Position numbers and translations under genes: made by a program
Notes under the pieces: model-generated
The model's database searches: none
The model's input: the letters and a program-made list of their open reading frames with translations, nothing else
What the model was told of the DNA's origin: nothing
Shown here: positions 1 to 7,112 of the stretch, one piece after another
How positions within the stretch are numbered: position 1 is the stretch's first letter
How the letters are laid out: the number at the start of each line of letters is the position of its first letter
Assembly (NCBI GenBank): GCA_018714645.1
Contig: DVND01000188.1
Span: forward strand, 1-9,039
Direction of reading: 5' to 3'
From: Candidatus Avimonoglobus intestinipullorum
GTDB taxonomy: Bacteria > Bacillota > Clostridia > UBA1381
DNA: 9,039 bases

Positions 1-46
1 CGTCAAACGCCCGGACTGTGAAATCGGGTTTTATATATGTTTTCAT
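1..46 (-). CDS. Start of a small hypothetical protein, cut by the window edge
   Basis: Only the first 15 codons are present, reading MKTYIKPDFTVRAFD. The start is convincing: an AGGAGG site lies 8 bases upstream of the ATG and directly abuts the stop codon of the secreted beta-helix protein gene, so the two are probably cotranscribed and coupled. The pattern M-K-x-Y-x-x-P-x-x-x-V-x-x-F resembles the opening of short (often under 100 residue) uncharacterised proteins found in gut Clostridia. That family link is from memory and rests on very few residues. No function can be assigned. Confidence 0.6.
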   Translation of the reverse strand, partial: MKTYIKPDFTVRAFD

Positions 47-54
47 GCTCGCGT

Positions 55-60
55 CCTCCT
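55..60 (-). promoter_or_regulatory. Strong ribosome binding site for the small downstream gene
   Basis: A perfect AGGAGG on the minus strand starts at the base after the TAA (61-63) of the upstream gene and is spaced 8 bases from an ATG at 46-44. It is the main evidence that a real gene starts at the left edge. Confidence 0.75.
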
Positions 61-2394
61 TTACTGCATTGCGCCGTTGACAGAGACAGCGTCAAAATCG
101 CAAATAACCGCTTTCTCTGCACCCTCTACAACCATAAACGACTGCGCCATAATCTCTTCATTAAAATACTTTTCCGGAATGCCGGTCAGATCCGCCGCAT
201 AGGTGTCATCTTCATTAATAGACCGCTTGTATTCAACAACCGCCTTTAAATCCCAATTATTATTATTTTTTTCAAATACATCCAGCGGCAGGATATACGT
301 CCCGAACGACGACGCCGTCCCCGTCAGCTTATCCACCTTGGTGATGAACCGGATCGTGCCTTCTGCACCCTCTTTAATTGCATCCACCGCATTCGCGGAG
401 ATGGCATTCGCAACCGGCGCAACGCCGTATCCATTCTCCGTTTCCACCGGCTCGAAGCCTGGCGCGCAGTATTCCGCCAGAATCGGGTCACTGAACGTCC
501 CGCCGGAGATAAACCCGCTCTTGTTTTCGCTGTATACCTGGCCTACAAAGTCGCCGCCGACGATATCCAGTTTAACTTTTGCGACTGCTTCTTCGTCGTT
601 ATCTTGAATGTTCCTTTGATACAGCGCCGCGGTACCTTCAAATGTCCCGCTGTTTATCGTGACCTCCAGCGGCAGCATCGTCGTATGCTGCGCGACGGCC
701 AGTGCCGCGTTGAAAATCGTGGAACCATTCCCGTTTGGTTCTTCATTAAACTCACCTGTACCGCCTTTGACGGTACTATTCGTTATATTCAGCTTTCCGG
801 CGCGGATTTCAATACCAGTGTTGCCTTCTACTGTTGCTTCTATCGTCGAATCAACAATGGTCGTATCCGCATATCCCGCCAGATACATGCCGTTGCCGCC
901 ATTGGGAGCCAACAATGTTGCGCCGTCCAGCAGGATTTTCGGCGCGTTTGCGCCGGTAATCACAATTGATCCATTCACATACAGTGCGGAACCAAGATAC
1001 CCATCTGCATCGGGTTGGCTGATCAGCTTCCCGTACACAGTGGCGGAAACACCTGAATTATACGCACCATTTTTGTCTATAAACAAACCGGCCCAGCCTT
1101 CCAGCGTAACGTCCTTGCCAACGGTCACAACGCTGGTATTGGCGCCCATCAGCGCCCCCTTCTGCATCACTGGTGCAAAATAAGGCTCTTCCTCATACAC
1201 TTTCCCGCTGCCGGTCAGGTGCAGCTGCCCGTTGGAATATACACTGAAGTTCTGCTGATACGCAAACCCAATGTCAAATCCATTCAAGTCCAGCGTAACG
1301 TTCTTTCTTGTGACGTCAATCGCGCTGCATCCGGTGACGTCCTTCAGCATCTTGATGGTTGCAGTGCCGCTGGCAGCGGAGAACGCCGCGCCGAGCGTCT
1401 CATACTTTACGTCGCCAATCTGCGCAACATACTGCACCAGCGTTCCTTCTTCGTTCAATTCAAAGCCTTCCGCAACACTGGTAACCGTAGCCGTTTCTGC
1501 AACGGTGACAGCAGCATTTTCAATGGATTCCACCTGGGCAACGCCGTTGGAACCCGGGGAAAGCGTGCCGACCGTGCCGCCGTCAACATTCACTGTAGCC
1601 TCCGTATATGTACCGTTAACATCGGCGTCCGAAGTTTCACCGCCGGCATAAAGGTTGGTTACCTCCCCGCCGGTCATATTGATTGCAATGCTGTCCATGG
1701 AACCGCGGTTTACGCCCTGGGCCACGTCAATTACGCCGCCCTGGATGTTCATGGTTGCCGTACCAGTGTATCCGTTGGAGCCGCCGGCAGTCGCATAGAA
1801 GACGTCCGCTGTATCGCTGATTGTAATACCAACCGTCCCTGTATAGCTGATGCCCTCGCCGCCGCCAAAAAGCGTGAAAACAGAACCGCCGGAGACGTCA
1901 ACCGTCGCCGCGTCCACCCGGCAGGGCGATTTCGTTGCATCACCGCTATACCACGGCATTCCATATTGACAACCACAATCATGTGTCAGCGAAGACGCGC
2001 CACCGCCCTGCAATCCGCCGGTAACTGTACCGCCGGTCATGGTGACAGTCGAGGATGTGACATTGGACTGATGCAGCCCGCCTCCCAAAATGTTATTCAC
2101 AGTGCCGCCGGTCATGGTGACATTGGTGATCATGGCCGCGTTGGTGTCATGGCCGCCGCCAAAGACCGAAACATTTTTCGGTACAACCTCTGAACCGCCT
2201 TCCCAGGTGATTGTCGTACCTTCTGTGCCCGCGCTGATGGTGATCGGCGTCCCGTTGGCAAAGAAACAGTTCAAATCCGCATTATAAACCGGTTCTGAAG
2301 CGGTTGTTCCATCCGCAAAGACCGGTACGGACACCGTTCCCGCCAGCATCGCCAAAGCACACAGCAATGCGAAAAGCTTTGATTTCATGTTCAT
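61..2394 (-). CDS. Secreted repeat-rich beta-helix surface protein, function unknown
   Basis: This 777-residue protein starts with a Sec signal peptide: Lys at 4 and 6, a hydrophobic core about 7-22, and probable cleavage after VFA at residue 27. Residues about 45-310 are Gly/Thr/Val-rich turns such as VTMTGGTV (91 onward and 116 onward), SGG, QGG and GGG steps, as in right-handed parallel beta-helices. A Cys-containing insertion (Cys 140, 142, 158) interrupts them. Around 322-360 is an 'AQIGDVKYETLGAAF ... LKDV' segment known from many clostridial and bifidobacterial surface proteins, then a second beta-helix stretch to about 640. Residues about 677-777 form a distinct C-terminal domain (IRFITKVD ... 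LTGIPEKYF). I see no LPXTG sorting signal, SLH domain or C-terminal membrane anchor, so how it is retained is unclear. Start choice: GGGAG 6 bases before ATG 2394. It has its own promoter and probably shares a transcript with the small gene behind it. An adhesin or host-glycan contact role is inference only. Confidence 0.85.
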   Translation of the reverse strand: MNMKSKLFALLCALAMLAGTVSVPVFADGTTASEPVYNADLNCFFANGTPITISAGTEGTTITWEGGSEVVPKNVSVFGGGHDTNAAMITNVTMTGGTVNNILGGGLHQSNVTSSTVTMTGGTVTGGLQGGGASSLTHDCGCQYGMPWYSGDATKSPCRVDAATVDVSGGSVFTLFGGGEGISYTGTVGITISDTADVFYATAGGSNGYTGTATMNIQGGVIDVAQGVNRGSMDSIAINMTGGEVTNLYAGGETSDADVNGTYTEATVNVDGGTVGTLSPGSNGVAQVESIENAAVTVAETATVTSVAEGFELNEEGTLVQYVAQIGDVKYETLGAAFSAASGTATIKMLKDVTGCSAIDVTRKNVTLDLNGFDIGFAYQQNFSVYSNGQLHLTGSGKVYEEEPYFAPVMQKGALMGANTSVVTVGKDVTLEGWAGLFIDKNGAYNSGVSATVYGKLISQPDADGYLGSALYVNGSIVITGANAPKILLDGATLLAPNGGNGMYLAGYADTTIVDSTIEATVEGNTGIEIRAGKLNITNSTVKGGTGEFNEEPNGNGSTIFNAALAVAQHTTMLPLEVTINSGTFEGTAALYQRNIQDNDEEAVAKVKLDIVGGDFVGQVYSENKSGFISGGTFSDPILAEYCAPGFEPVETENGYGVAPVANAISANAVDAIKEGAEGTIRFITKVDKLTGTASSFGTYILPLDVFEKNNNNWDLKAVVEYKRSINEDDTYAADLTGIPEKYFNEEIMAQSFMVVEGAEKAVICDFDAVSVNGAMQ
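2030..2122 (-). repeat. Pair of direct DNA repeats inside the surface protein gene
   Basis: An 18-base unit at 2030-2047 recurs exactly at 2105-2122, a period of 75 bases. Both encode the VTMTGG turn of successive beta-helix coils. Exact nucleotide identity between coils is a possible substrate for slippage or recombination that changes coil number. Confidence 0.7.
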
Positions 2395-2490
2395 ACGTTT
2401 CTCCCTTTCCTTATGATTTATTTATAAAAACAGGAGTTTGTCATGTTTTTTATACAAAATACAATATGGAAAATGGCGCTTAAGTTTGTG

Positions 2491-2518
2491 TTTCATGCTG
2501 TATACATACAGCATGAAA
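2491..2518. repeat. Perfect 13-bp inverted repeat in the surface-gene leader
   Basis: Arms TTTCATGCTGTAT (2491-2503) and its exact complement (2506-2518) flank a 2-base centre. In the minus-strand leader RNA it can fold into a 12-bp stem with a 4-base loop. No U-run follows on either strand, so it is not a classical terminator. It could be an operator for a dimeric regulator or an RNA structure that controls or stabilises the leader. Confidence 0.7.
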
Positions 2519-2533
2519 AGGGGTACCCCTTTT
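2516..2533. repeat. Perfect 18-base palindrome, possible weak bidirectional terminator
   Basis: The sequence AAAAGGGGTACCCCTTTT is fully self-complementary and shares three bases with the neighbouring 28-base palindrome. As RNA it gives a 7-bp A/G-rich stem with a GUAC loop and ends in four U. That is terminator-like but short for an efficient one. It lies downstream of both atpC and the surface-gene promoter. Confidence 0.5.
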
Positions 2534-2540
2534 GGGTTTT

Positions 2541-2561
2541 GCGAGCGGCACTGCCGCCCGC
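2541..2561. repeat. GC-rich hairpin at the start of the surface-gene leader
   Basis: GCG and GCGGCA (2541-2550) pair with TGCCGC and CGC (2552-2561), with one A/C mismatch and one central base. The predicted transcription start lies near 2570, so this would be the first fold of the leader RNA. No U-tract follows in either direction, so I do not call it a terminator. Confidence 0.5.
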
Positions 2562-2576
2562 TATTCATACAGTTTT

Positions 2577-2605
2577 ATTATATACATTTCGCTTTTATTT
2601 GTCAA
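2577..2605 (-). promoter_or_regulatory. Perfect-consensus housekeeping promoter for the surface protein gene
   Basis: On the minus strand, TTGACA (2605-2600) and TATAAT (2582-2577) are separated by exactly 17 bases and sit in an AT-rich context. Both hexamers match the sigma-70/sigma-A consensus at every position. The expected start is near 2570, giving a leader of about 175 bases before ATG 2394. It lies 42 bases beyond the atpC stop, so the surface gene can be expressed independently of the ATPase operon. Confidence 0.85.
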
Positions 2606-2646
2606 GATATAACAGCTTATTTTTTTTTCAGGCCGACAGCAACTTC

Positions 2647-3054
2647 CTATTTCCCATAATTTTTGACCCGCAGCCTGCCGATGGCCCGCGCCATCTTTGC
2701 CTGGGCGGCATAATAATCCTGGATGCTTTTCTTTTGCAGGATTGCCTCCTTTGCCTGCTCCGCCGAACGCCGCGCATGGATTTCATCAATTTCTTCAGGG
2801 CGTTCGGCCGTGTCCACCAGCAAAAGCACCTGGTTGTTTTCCACCTTGACAAGCCCCGCAGACACGGCGGCAATCAGCTCCTCCCCCTCCGGGGTGGTGA
2901 TTTTGAGCATTCCGGGGACGATTGCCGCAATGATGTGGCTGTGCATCGCCTGGATGCCGTATTGCCCCTCAATCGTCGGGATAACCAGCGATACGCACTC
3001 CCCTTCATAAAACGGCTTTTCCGCCGCGAGGACATGCAGTGTAAACGTATGCAT
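2647..3054 (-). CDS. atpC: F1 ATP synthase epsilon subunit
   Basis: Epsilon is part of the rotating central stalk of F1, contacts gamma and the c-ring, and can inhibit ATP hydrolysis. The 135-residue protein has the usual length and two-domain plan: an N-terminal beta-sandwich (to about residue 83, with IPTIEGQYGIQAMHSHI near the start) and a C-terminal helical hairpin. The hairpin carries the family signature AERPEEIDEIHARR and a closing RAIGRLRV. I chose ATG 3054, which overlaps the atpD stop as TGATG; a GTG one codon earlier (3057) is possible but too close to the GGGTG ribosome site. It is the last gene of the operon. No strong rho-independent terminator follows directly, so some read-through into the surface-protein leader is possible. 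Confidence 0.95.
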   Translation of the reverse strand: MHTFTLHVLAAEKPFYEGECVSLVIPTIEGQYGIQAMHSHIIAAIVPGMLKITTPEGEELIAAVSAGLVKVENNQVLLLVDTAERPEEIDEIHARRSAEQAKEAILQKKSIQDYYAAQAKMARAIGRLRVKNYGK

Positions 3055-4457
3055 CACAGCTCACCCGCCTTTATTTTTTCCGCCTTTTGGATCACATCAT
3101 CAATCGTTCCCACGTTATAGAAAGCGGCCTCCGGATAGCCGTCCATCTCGCCGCTGATGATGGCCTTAAAGCTTCTGAGGGTTTCCTTCAGCGGGACATA
3201 GACGCCCGGGATGCCGGTAAACTTTTCGGCGACGTGGGTCGGCTGCGCCAGGAAGCGCTGGATACGCCTTGCGCGCCCCACAATCAGCTTATCCTCGCTG
3301 CTCAGTTCCTCCATACCGAGGATTGCGATGATATCCTGAAGGGCGCTGTATTTCTGAAGGGTCTCCTGCACGGTTCTGGCGATATGATAGTGTTCTTCAC
3401 CCAAAATGCTCGCCTCTAAAATCCTGGAAGTGGAGTCCAGCGGGTCAACGGCGGGGTAAATCCCCTGCTCGGCAATTTTTCTGCTCAGGACCGTCGTTGC
3501 GTCAAGATGGGAGAACGTCGTAGCGGGAGCGGGGTCGGTCAGGTCGTCCGCCGGTACGTATACCGCCTGGACGGAGGTGACGGAACCGTTTTTTGTCGAT
3601 GTAATCCGCTCCTGCAGCGCGCCCATCTCCTCGGCCAGCGTCGGCTGGTATCCAACCGCAGACGGCATCCGCCCCAGCAGCGTTGAAACCTCGCTGCCCG
3701 CCTGGACAAAGCGGAAGATATTGTCAATAAAGAGCAGGACGTCCTTGTTTTCGCGGTCCCTGAAATACTCCGCCATCGTAAGCCCTGAAAGCGCCACACG
3801 CATTCTTACGCCGGGTGCTTCGTTCATCTGCCCGAAAACCAGCGCCGTTTTATCCATAACGCCGCTTTCGCGCATTTCCTTCCATAGATCGTTCCCCTCG
3901 CGGGAGCGCTCGCCGACGCCCGTAAAAATGGAGTATCCGCCGTGCTCCATGGCAACATTGTGTATGAGTTCCTGGATGAGTACGGTTTTCCCCACGCCCG
4001 CGCCGCCGAACAAACCGATTTTTCCGCCCTTGGGATAGGGCTCCAGCAAATCAATGACCTTGATTCCCGTTTCCAGGATTTCAACAGCAGGGCTTTGTTC
4101 GTCAAAACGCGGCGCTTCCCTGTGGATATCCCACCGTTCTGTTTGTCCGCCGATGGGTTCGCCGCCGTCGATGGGTTCGCCGAGAACGTTAAACATCCTC
4201 CCCAGCGTCGCTTCACCGACGGGGACGCGGATATTGTGCCCGTCGGCCACAACCTCCATCCCGCGGTACAGGCCTTCGCTTTCGGAAAGCATGATGCAAC
4301 GGACCACGCTGCCGCCTATATGCTGCGCCACCTCCATAACACGTTTTTTATGCTCCAGCTCCACGGCCAGCGCTTCCTTGATTTTTGGCAGCTTCCCTTT
4401 TTCAAAAACCACGTCCACAACGGAGCCGGACACCTGTACAATTTTTCCGGTCATCAT
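3054..4457 (-). CDS. atpD: F1 ATP synthase beta subunit, catalytic
   Basis: Beta carries the catalytic nucleotide sites of F1. At 467 residues it is of normal length. Visible motifs: Walker A GGAGVGKT (151-158), the catalytic-Glu motif GERSREGND (182-190, Glu 183), Walker B LLFID (241-245), and LGRMPSAVGYQPTLAEEMG (261-279). Further on are YVPADDLTDPAPATTFSHLD (300-319) and the DELSEED-like lever MEELSSED (382-389) that contacts gamma. All key residues are present, so the subunit should be active. Start: AGGAGGT (4472-4466) lies 8 bases before ATG 4457. The ATG overlaps the atpG stop by four bases (ATGA), which points to translational coupling. A second in-frame ATG follows immediately and cannot be excluded. 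Confidence 0.98.
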   Translation of the reverse strand: MMTGKIVQVSGSVVDVVFEKGKLPKIKEALAVELEHKKRVMEVAQHIGGSVVRCIMLSESEGLYRGMEVVADGHNIRVPVGEATLGRMFNVLGEPIDGGEPIGGQTERWDIHREAPRFDEQSPAVEILETGIKVIDLLEPYPKGGKIGLFGGAGVGKTVLIQELIHNVAMEHGGYSIFTGVGERSREGNDLWKEMRESGVMDKTALVFGQMNEAPGVRMRVALSGLTMAEYFRDRENKDVLLFIDNIFRFVQAGSEVSTLLGRMPSAVGYQPTLAEEMGALQERITSTKNGSVTSVQAVYVPADDLTDPAPATTFSHLDATTVLSRKIAEQGIYPAVDPLDSTSRILEASILGEEHYHIARTVQETLQKYSALQDIIAILGMEELSSEDKLIVGRARRIQRFLAQPTHVAEKFTGIPGVYVPLKETLRSFKAIISGEMDGYPEAAFYNVGTIDDVIQKAEKIKAGEL

Positions 4458-5371
4458 ACCTTCGCACCTCCTTGTAACCCTTTCGTTTTCTTTCTCATGC
4501 TCTTTGCGCCCGAGGAAACCTCCGTGATCTCCTGGGTGATTGCACTCTGGCGTATATGGTTATACTGCACGGAAAGCTCATCCAAAAGCTTCTGCGCATT
4601 TTTGTTTGCGGCATCCATGGCGGTCATGCGGGCATTCTGCTCGCTGCAAAAGCTGTCGATCAGCGCGCTGTATATAAACCCCGTCACGTAGCTCGGGACA
4701 ATATTGTCCAAAACCTCTTCCACAGACGGGACAAATTCAAAGGGCCTTTTCACTTCCTTTTCATACGTGCCCGGCACGATAAACTGCGTGCGGTGAAACG
4801 GCAGCAGCCTGGTGGAACAGGCCTGGGAATTGACCGCGTTCTGCATGTCCGTATAAATAATGTAAATTTTGGCGAGCTCCCGGCGGTTGAACAAGTCCAG
4901 CAGGAGGTTGCTGATGACCCGCGCCCTGCTGATTGTCGGGTTTTGAGCGGTATACAGGAAGCTCTGCTCAATCGGGATATTATGCGCGGTAAAATAGTGC
5001 CTGCCATACTCCCCGACCACAAACAGCTTCGGGTTTTCATGCTCGCTCATAAGCCGGATTGCTTCTTTGATCACATTCTGGTTATACGCCCCGGCCAGCC
5101 CCTTATCCGCCGTAATAACCAGATATCCGTATGAGCCCGGGAATTCACGTTCGCCTGATACGGGATAAAAGTACTTGTTCTCTACTTCTTTCACCGTTCT
5201 GAAAATCCGTTTTATTTCCCCCTGCAGCATGCTGAAATACGGCCTTGTGAAATCAAGCTCGCTCTTTGCCTTTCTAAGCTTGGTCGATGCGATCAGGAAC
5301 ATTGCATTCGTGATTTTTTGCGTATCCTTTACGCTTTTGATCCGGTTTTTGATATCCTTTGTCGTCGCCAT
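4454..5371 (-). CDS. atpG: F1 ATP synthase gamma subunit, rotor shaft
   Basis: Gamma forms the coiled-coil shaft that turns inside the alpha/beta hexamer. The 305-residue protein opens with the canonical helix KDIKNRIKSVKDTQKITNAM (5-24) and has the internal ITADKGLAGAYN motif (86-97). It closes with the long C-terminal helix (SALIDSFCSEQNARMTAMD through SAITQEITEVSSGA). It is slightly longer than the roughly 285-290 usual residues because of a basic, Gly-rich tail of about 15 residues. I chose ATG 5371 (MATTKDIKNR). A longer reading to 5431 would overlap the alpha gene and add 20 residues with no family match. It starts 4 bases after the atpA stop and overlaps atpD by 4 bases. Confidence 0.96.
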   Translation of the reverse strand: MATTKDIKNRIKSVKDTQKITNAMFLIASTKLRKAKSELDFTRPYFSMLQGEIKRIFRTVKEVENKYFYPVSGEREFPGSYGYLVITADKGLAGAYNQNVIKEAIRLMSEHENPKLFVVGEYGRHYFTAHNIPIEQSFLYTAQNPTISRARVISNLLLDLFNRRELAKIYIIYTDMQNAVNSQACSTRLLPFHRTQFIVPGTYEKEVKRPFEFVPSVEEVLDNIVPSYVTGFIYSALIDSFCSEQNARMTAMDAANKNAQKLLDELSVQYNHIRQSAITQEITEVSSGAKSMRKKTKGLQGGAKV

Positions 5372-5375
5372 ACCA

Positions 5376-7112
5376 TCACCGCCCCTGCAAGTATTCTTTT
5401 GCAATCGAAAGGATCTGTTCCCTGCAATCATCGGAAAGCAGGCCGTCCGCGTCTATGCGTTCGGCAATTTCGGCGTGCTGTTCATGAAAATGCTGTAAAA
5501 GCGCACCCAGCACAGCCCTGATTCCATTGATGGGGACGTCCTGCAACAGGTGGTTCAAAACCACGACCAGGATGATTACCTGTTCCTGCTGTTTATACGG
5601 TTTGTTCTGCTCCTGCCGCAGCACCTGCATGAGCCCCTGTCCATAGGTAAGCTGCTTCTTTGTGGCGTCATCCAGGTCGCTTGCAAACTGTGTGAATACC
5701 TCCATCTCCCGGTATTGCGCCAAATCCAGCCTGATGGCGCCCGCCGCTTTTTTCATGGCTTTCGTCTGCGCGTCGCCGCCCACGCGGGAAACGGATAATC
5801 CCACATTGACCGCCGGACGCTGCCCGGAGAAGAACAGATCGCTCTCCAAGAAAATCTGTCCGTCTGTGATGGAAATGATATTCGTCGGGATGTATGCCGA
5901 GACATCGCCCGCTTGCGTCTCAACAATCGGCAGCGCCGTCATGCTCCCCCCGCCTTTTTCATCGCTTAAATGCGCCGAACGCTCAAGAAGCCTTGAATGC
6001 AGATAGAACACGTCTCCTGGATATGCTTCCCGGCCGGGGGCGCGTTCCAGAAGCAGGCTCAGGGCGCGGTATGCAATGGCGTGTTTGGACAGGTCGTCAT
6101 AGACAATCAAAACATCCCTGCCCTTGCTCATAAAATACTCGCCCAGCGCGCACCCCGCGTAAGGCGCTATGTACTGAAGCGGCGCGGGATCGCTTGCGGA
6201 CGCGTTCACAACAGTGGTATACTCCATCGCGCCTCTCGTTTTGAGATTTTGAACCAGTTGTGCGATGGAGCTTGCCTTCTGGCCGATTGCGACATAGATG
6301 CAAAGTACGCCTTTGCCCTTTTGGTTCAGGATGGTGTCCACCGCGATTGCTGTTTTGCCGGTCTGCCGGTCGCCGATAATCAATTCGCGCTGGCCCCGGC
6401 CGATGGGGAACATGGAATCAATTGCAAGGATACCCGTTTCTAAAGGCGTGTTGACCGGCTGCCTGTCAATGATGCCGGGGGCCGGGTTTTCGATGAGCCG
6501 GTATCCCTCGGAATGAATCTCGCCCTTTCCGTCAACCGGTTCTCCCAGCGCATTTACAACCCTTCCAATAAACTCGTCCCCGACGGGTATCCCCGCCATC
6601 CTTCCGGTCCTTTTCACGGTGCTCCCTTCGCAGATTTGCTCCGTGCCTCCAAAGAGGATGCAGCCGGCCTCATCCTCCCGCAAATCCTGCACCATCCCTT
6701 TTACGCCGGATGGAAACAGGAGGATTTCGCCGTAGGCCGCGTTCTGAACCCCGCTGACGGTAGCAATCCCGTCGCCCACGGTAAGCACCTGGCCCACCTC
6801 CTGCGCCATAGCCTGCGGCATCCACGCTTCCAAGGCTTCCTTCATCAGCGGGATGGTGTTGCCGTTTTTACCCGGAACACGCACCAGCGTTTCGTTTAAT
6901 TGCTGGAACCGACCGTTCACGCTCCAATCGTAAATTTCTTCATCCACTTCAAGGCGGAAACCGCCCGGGAACGCGTCGCTCTTTTCCCATATCAAGTCCG
7001 TATCCTGCCCGTATTTTTCATGCAAAAACGCCTTGAACCGCTTTTCCTGTTCTGCGTCAGGAGGAGTATCGGAAAACAAAATTGCTTTTTTCTCATTTAT
7101 TTCATTGCTCAT
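5376..7112 (-). CDS. atpA: F1 ATP synthase alpha subunit with N-terminal delta-like domain
   Basis: From about residue 85 of 578 this is a standard alpha subunit: VGQVLTVGDGIA, IGRVVNALGEPVDG, Walker A GDRQTGKT (247-254), APGREAYPGDVFYLHSRLLE, and SRVGG with the arginine finger Arg 443. The first ~80 residues are extra. Residues about 20-76 (AEQEKRF..., GGFRLEV, DWSVNGRFQQLNETL) resemble the C-terminal end of the delta/OSCP subunit, whose family pattern is roughly 'L..YG..v.l....D..l.GGf.i.v.d...D.Sv.grl..L'. That domain of delta binds the b stalk; the N-terminal domain of delta, which normally caps alpha, is not seen. No atpH gene lies upstream, and the b remnant runs straight into this gene, so I infer a delta-alpha fusion. 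Start: ATG 7112 has GGAG close upstream and overlaps the end of atpF by 11 bases (ATGAGCAATGA). A TTG at 7130 would add six residues and is less likely. The alpha identity is certain; the fusion reading is probable. Confidence 0.95.
   Translation of the reverse strand: MSNEINEKKAILFSDTPPDAEQEKRFKAFLHEKYGQDTDLIWEKSDAFPGGFRLEVDEEIYDWSVNGRFQQLNETLVRVPGKNGNTIPLMKEALEAWMPQAMAQEVGQVLTVGDGIATVSGVQNAAYGEILLFPSGVKGMVQDLREDEAGCILFGGTEQICEGSTVKRTGRMAGIPVGDEFIGRVVNALGEPVDGKGEIHSEGYRLIENPAPGIIDRQPVNTPLETGILAIDSMFPIGRGQRELIIGDRQTGKTAIAVDTILNQKGKGVLCIYVAIGQKASSIAQLVQNLKTRGAMEYTTVVNASASDPAPLQYIAPYAGCALGEYFMSKGRDVLIVYDDLSKHAIAYRALSLLLERAPGREAYPGDVFYLHSRLLERSAHLSDEKGGGSMTALPIVETQAGDVSAYIPTNIISITDGQIFLESDLFFSGQRPAVNVGLSVSRVGGDAQTKAMKKAAGAIRLDLAQYREMEVFTQFASDLDDATKKQLTYGQGLMQVLRQEQNKPYKQQEQVIILVVVLNHLLQDVPINGIRAVLGALLQHFHEQHAEIAERIDADGLLSDDCREQILSIAKEYLQGR

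Noticed and set aside
2016..2122. Repeats that at first resemble a short tandem array
   Set aside because: They fall inside the coding frame and encode beta-helix turns (VTMTGGTV). There are no uniform spacers and no nearby cas genes, so this is not a CRISPR.
1219..2193. Long plus-strand open frame of 324 codons opposite the surface protein
   Set aside because: It is antisense to a well-supported gene with signal peptide and repeats. Its translation is Arg/His/Cys-rich with no family character, and there is no convincing ribosome site. It is a shadow of the Gly/Thr-rich codons.
2438..3120. Plus-strand frames across the intergenic region into atpC
   Set aside because: They cover palindromes and antisense atpC without codon or domain character; the region is better explained by the minus-strand promoter and leader.
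3942..4691. Plus-strand frame of 249 codons opposite atpD and atpG
   Set aside because: It lies antisense across two certain ATPase genes and has no recognisable domain. The low stop frequency is explained by the coding strand.
5372..5431. Longer start for atpG adding 20 residues
   Set aside because: It would overlap the alpha gene by over 50 bases, and the added residues do not match gamma N-termini; MATTKDIKNR at 5371 is the family start.
3054..7112. Possibility that the cluster is a Na+-pumping N-ATPase
   Set aside because: N-ATPase operons place beta and epsilon first and alpha and gamma last. Here the order is alpha, gamma, beta, epsilon, as in ordinary F-ATPases.
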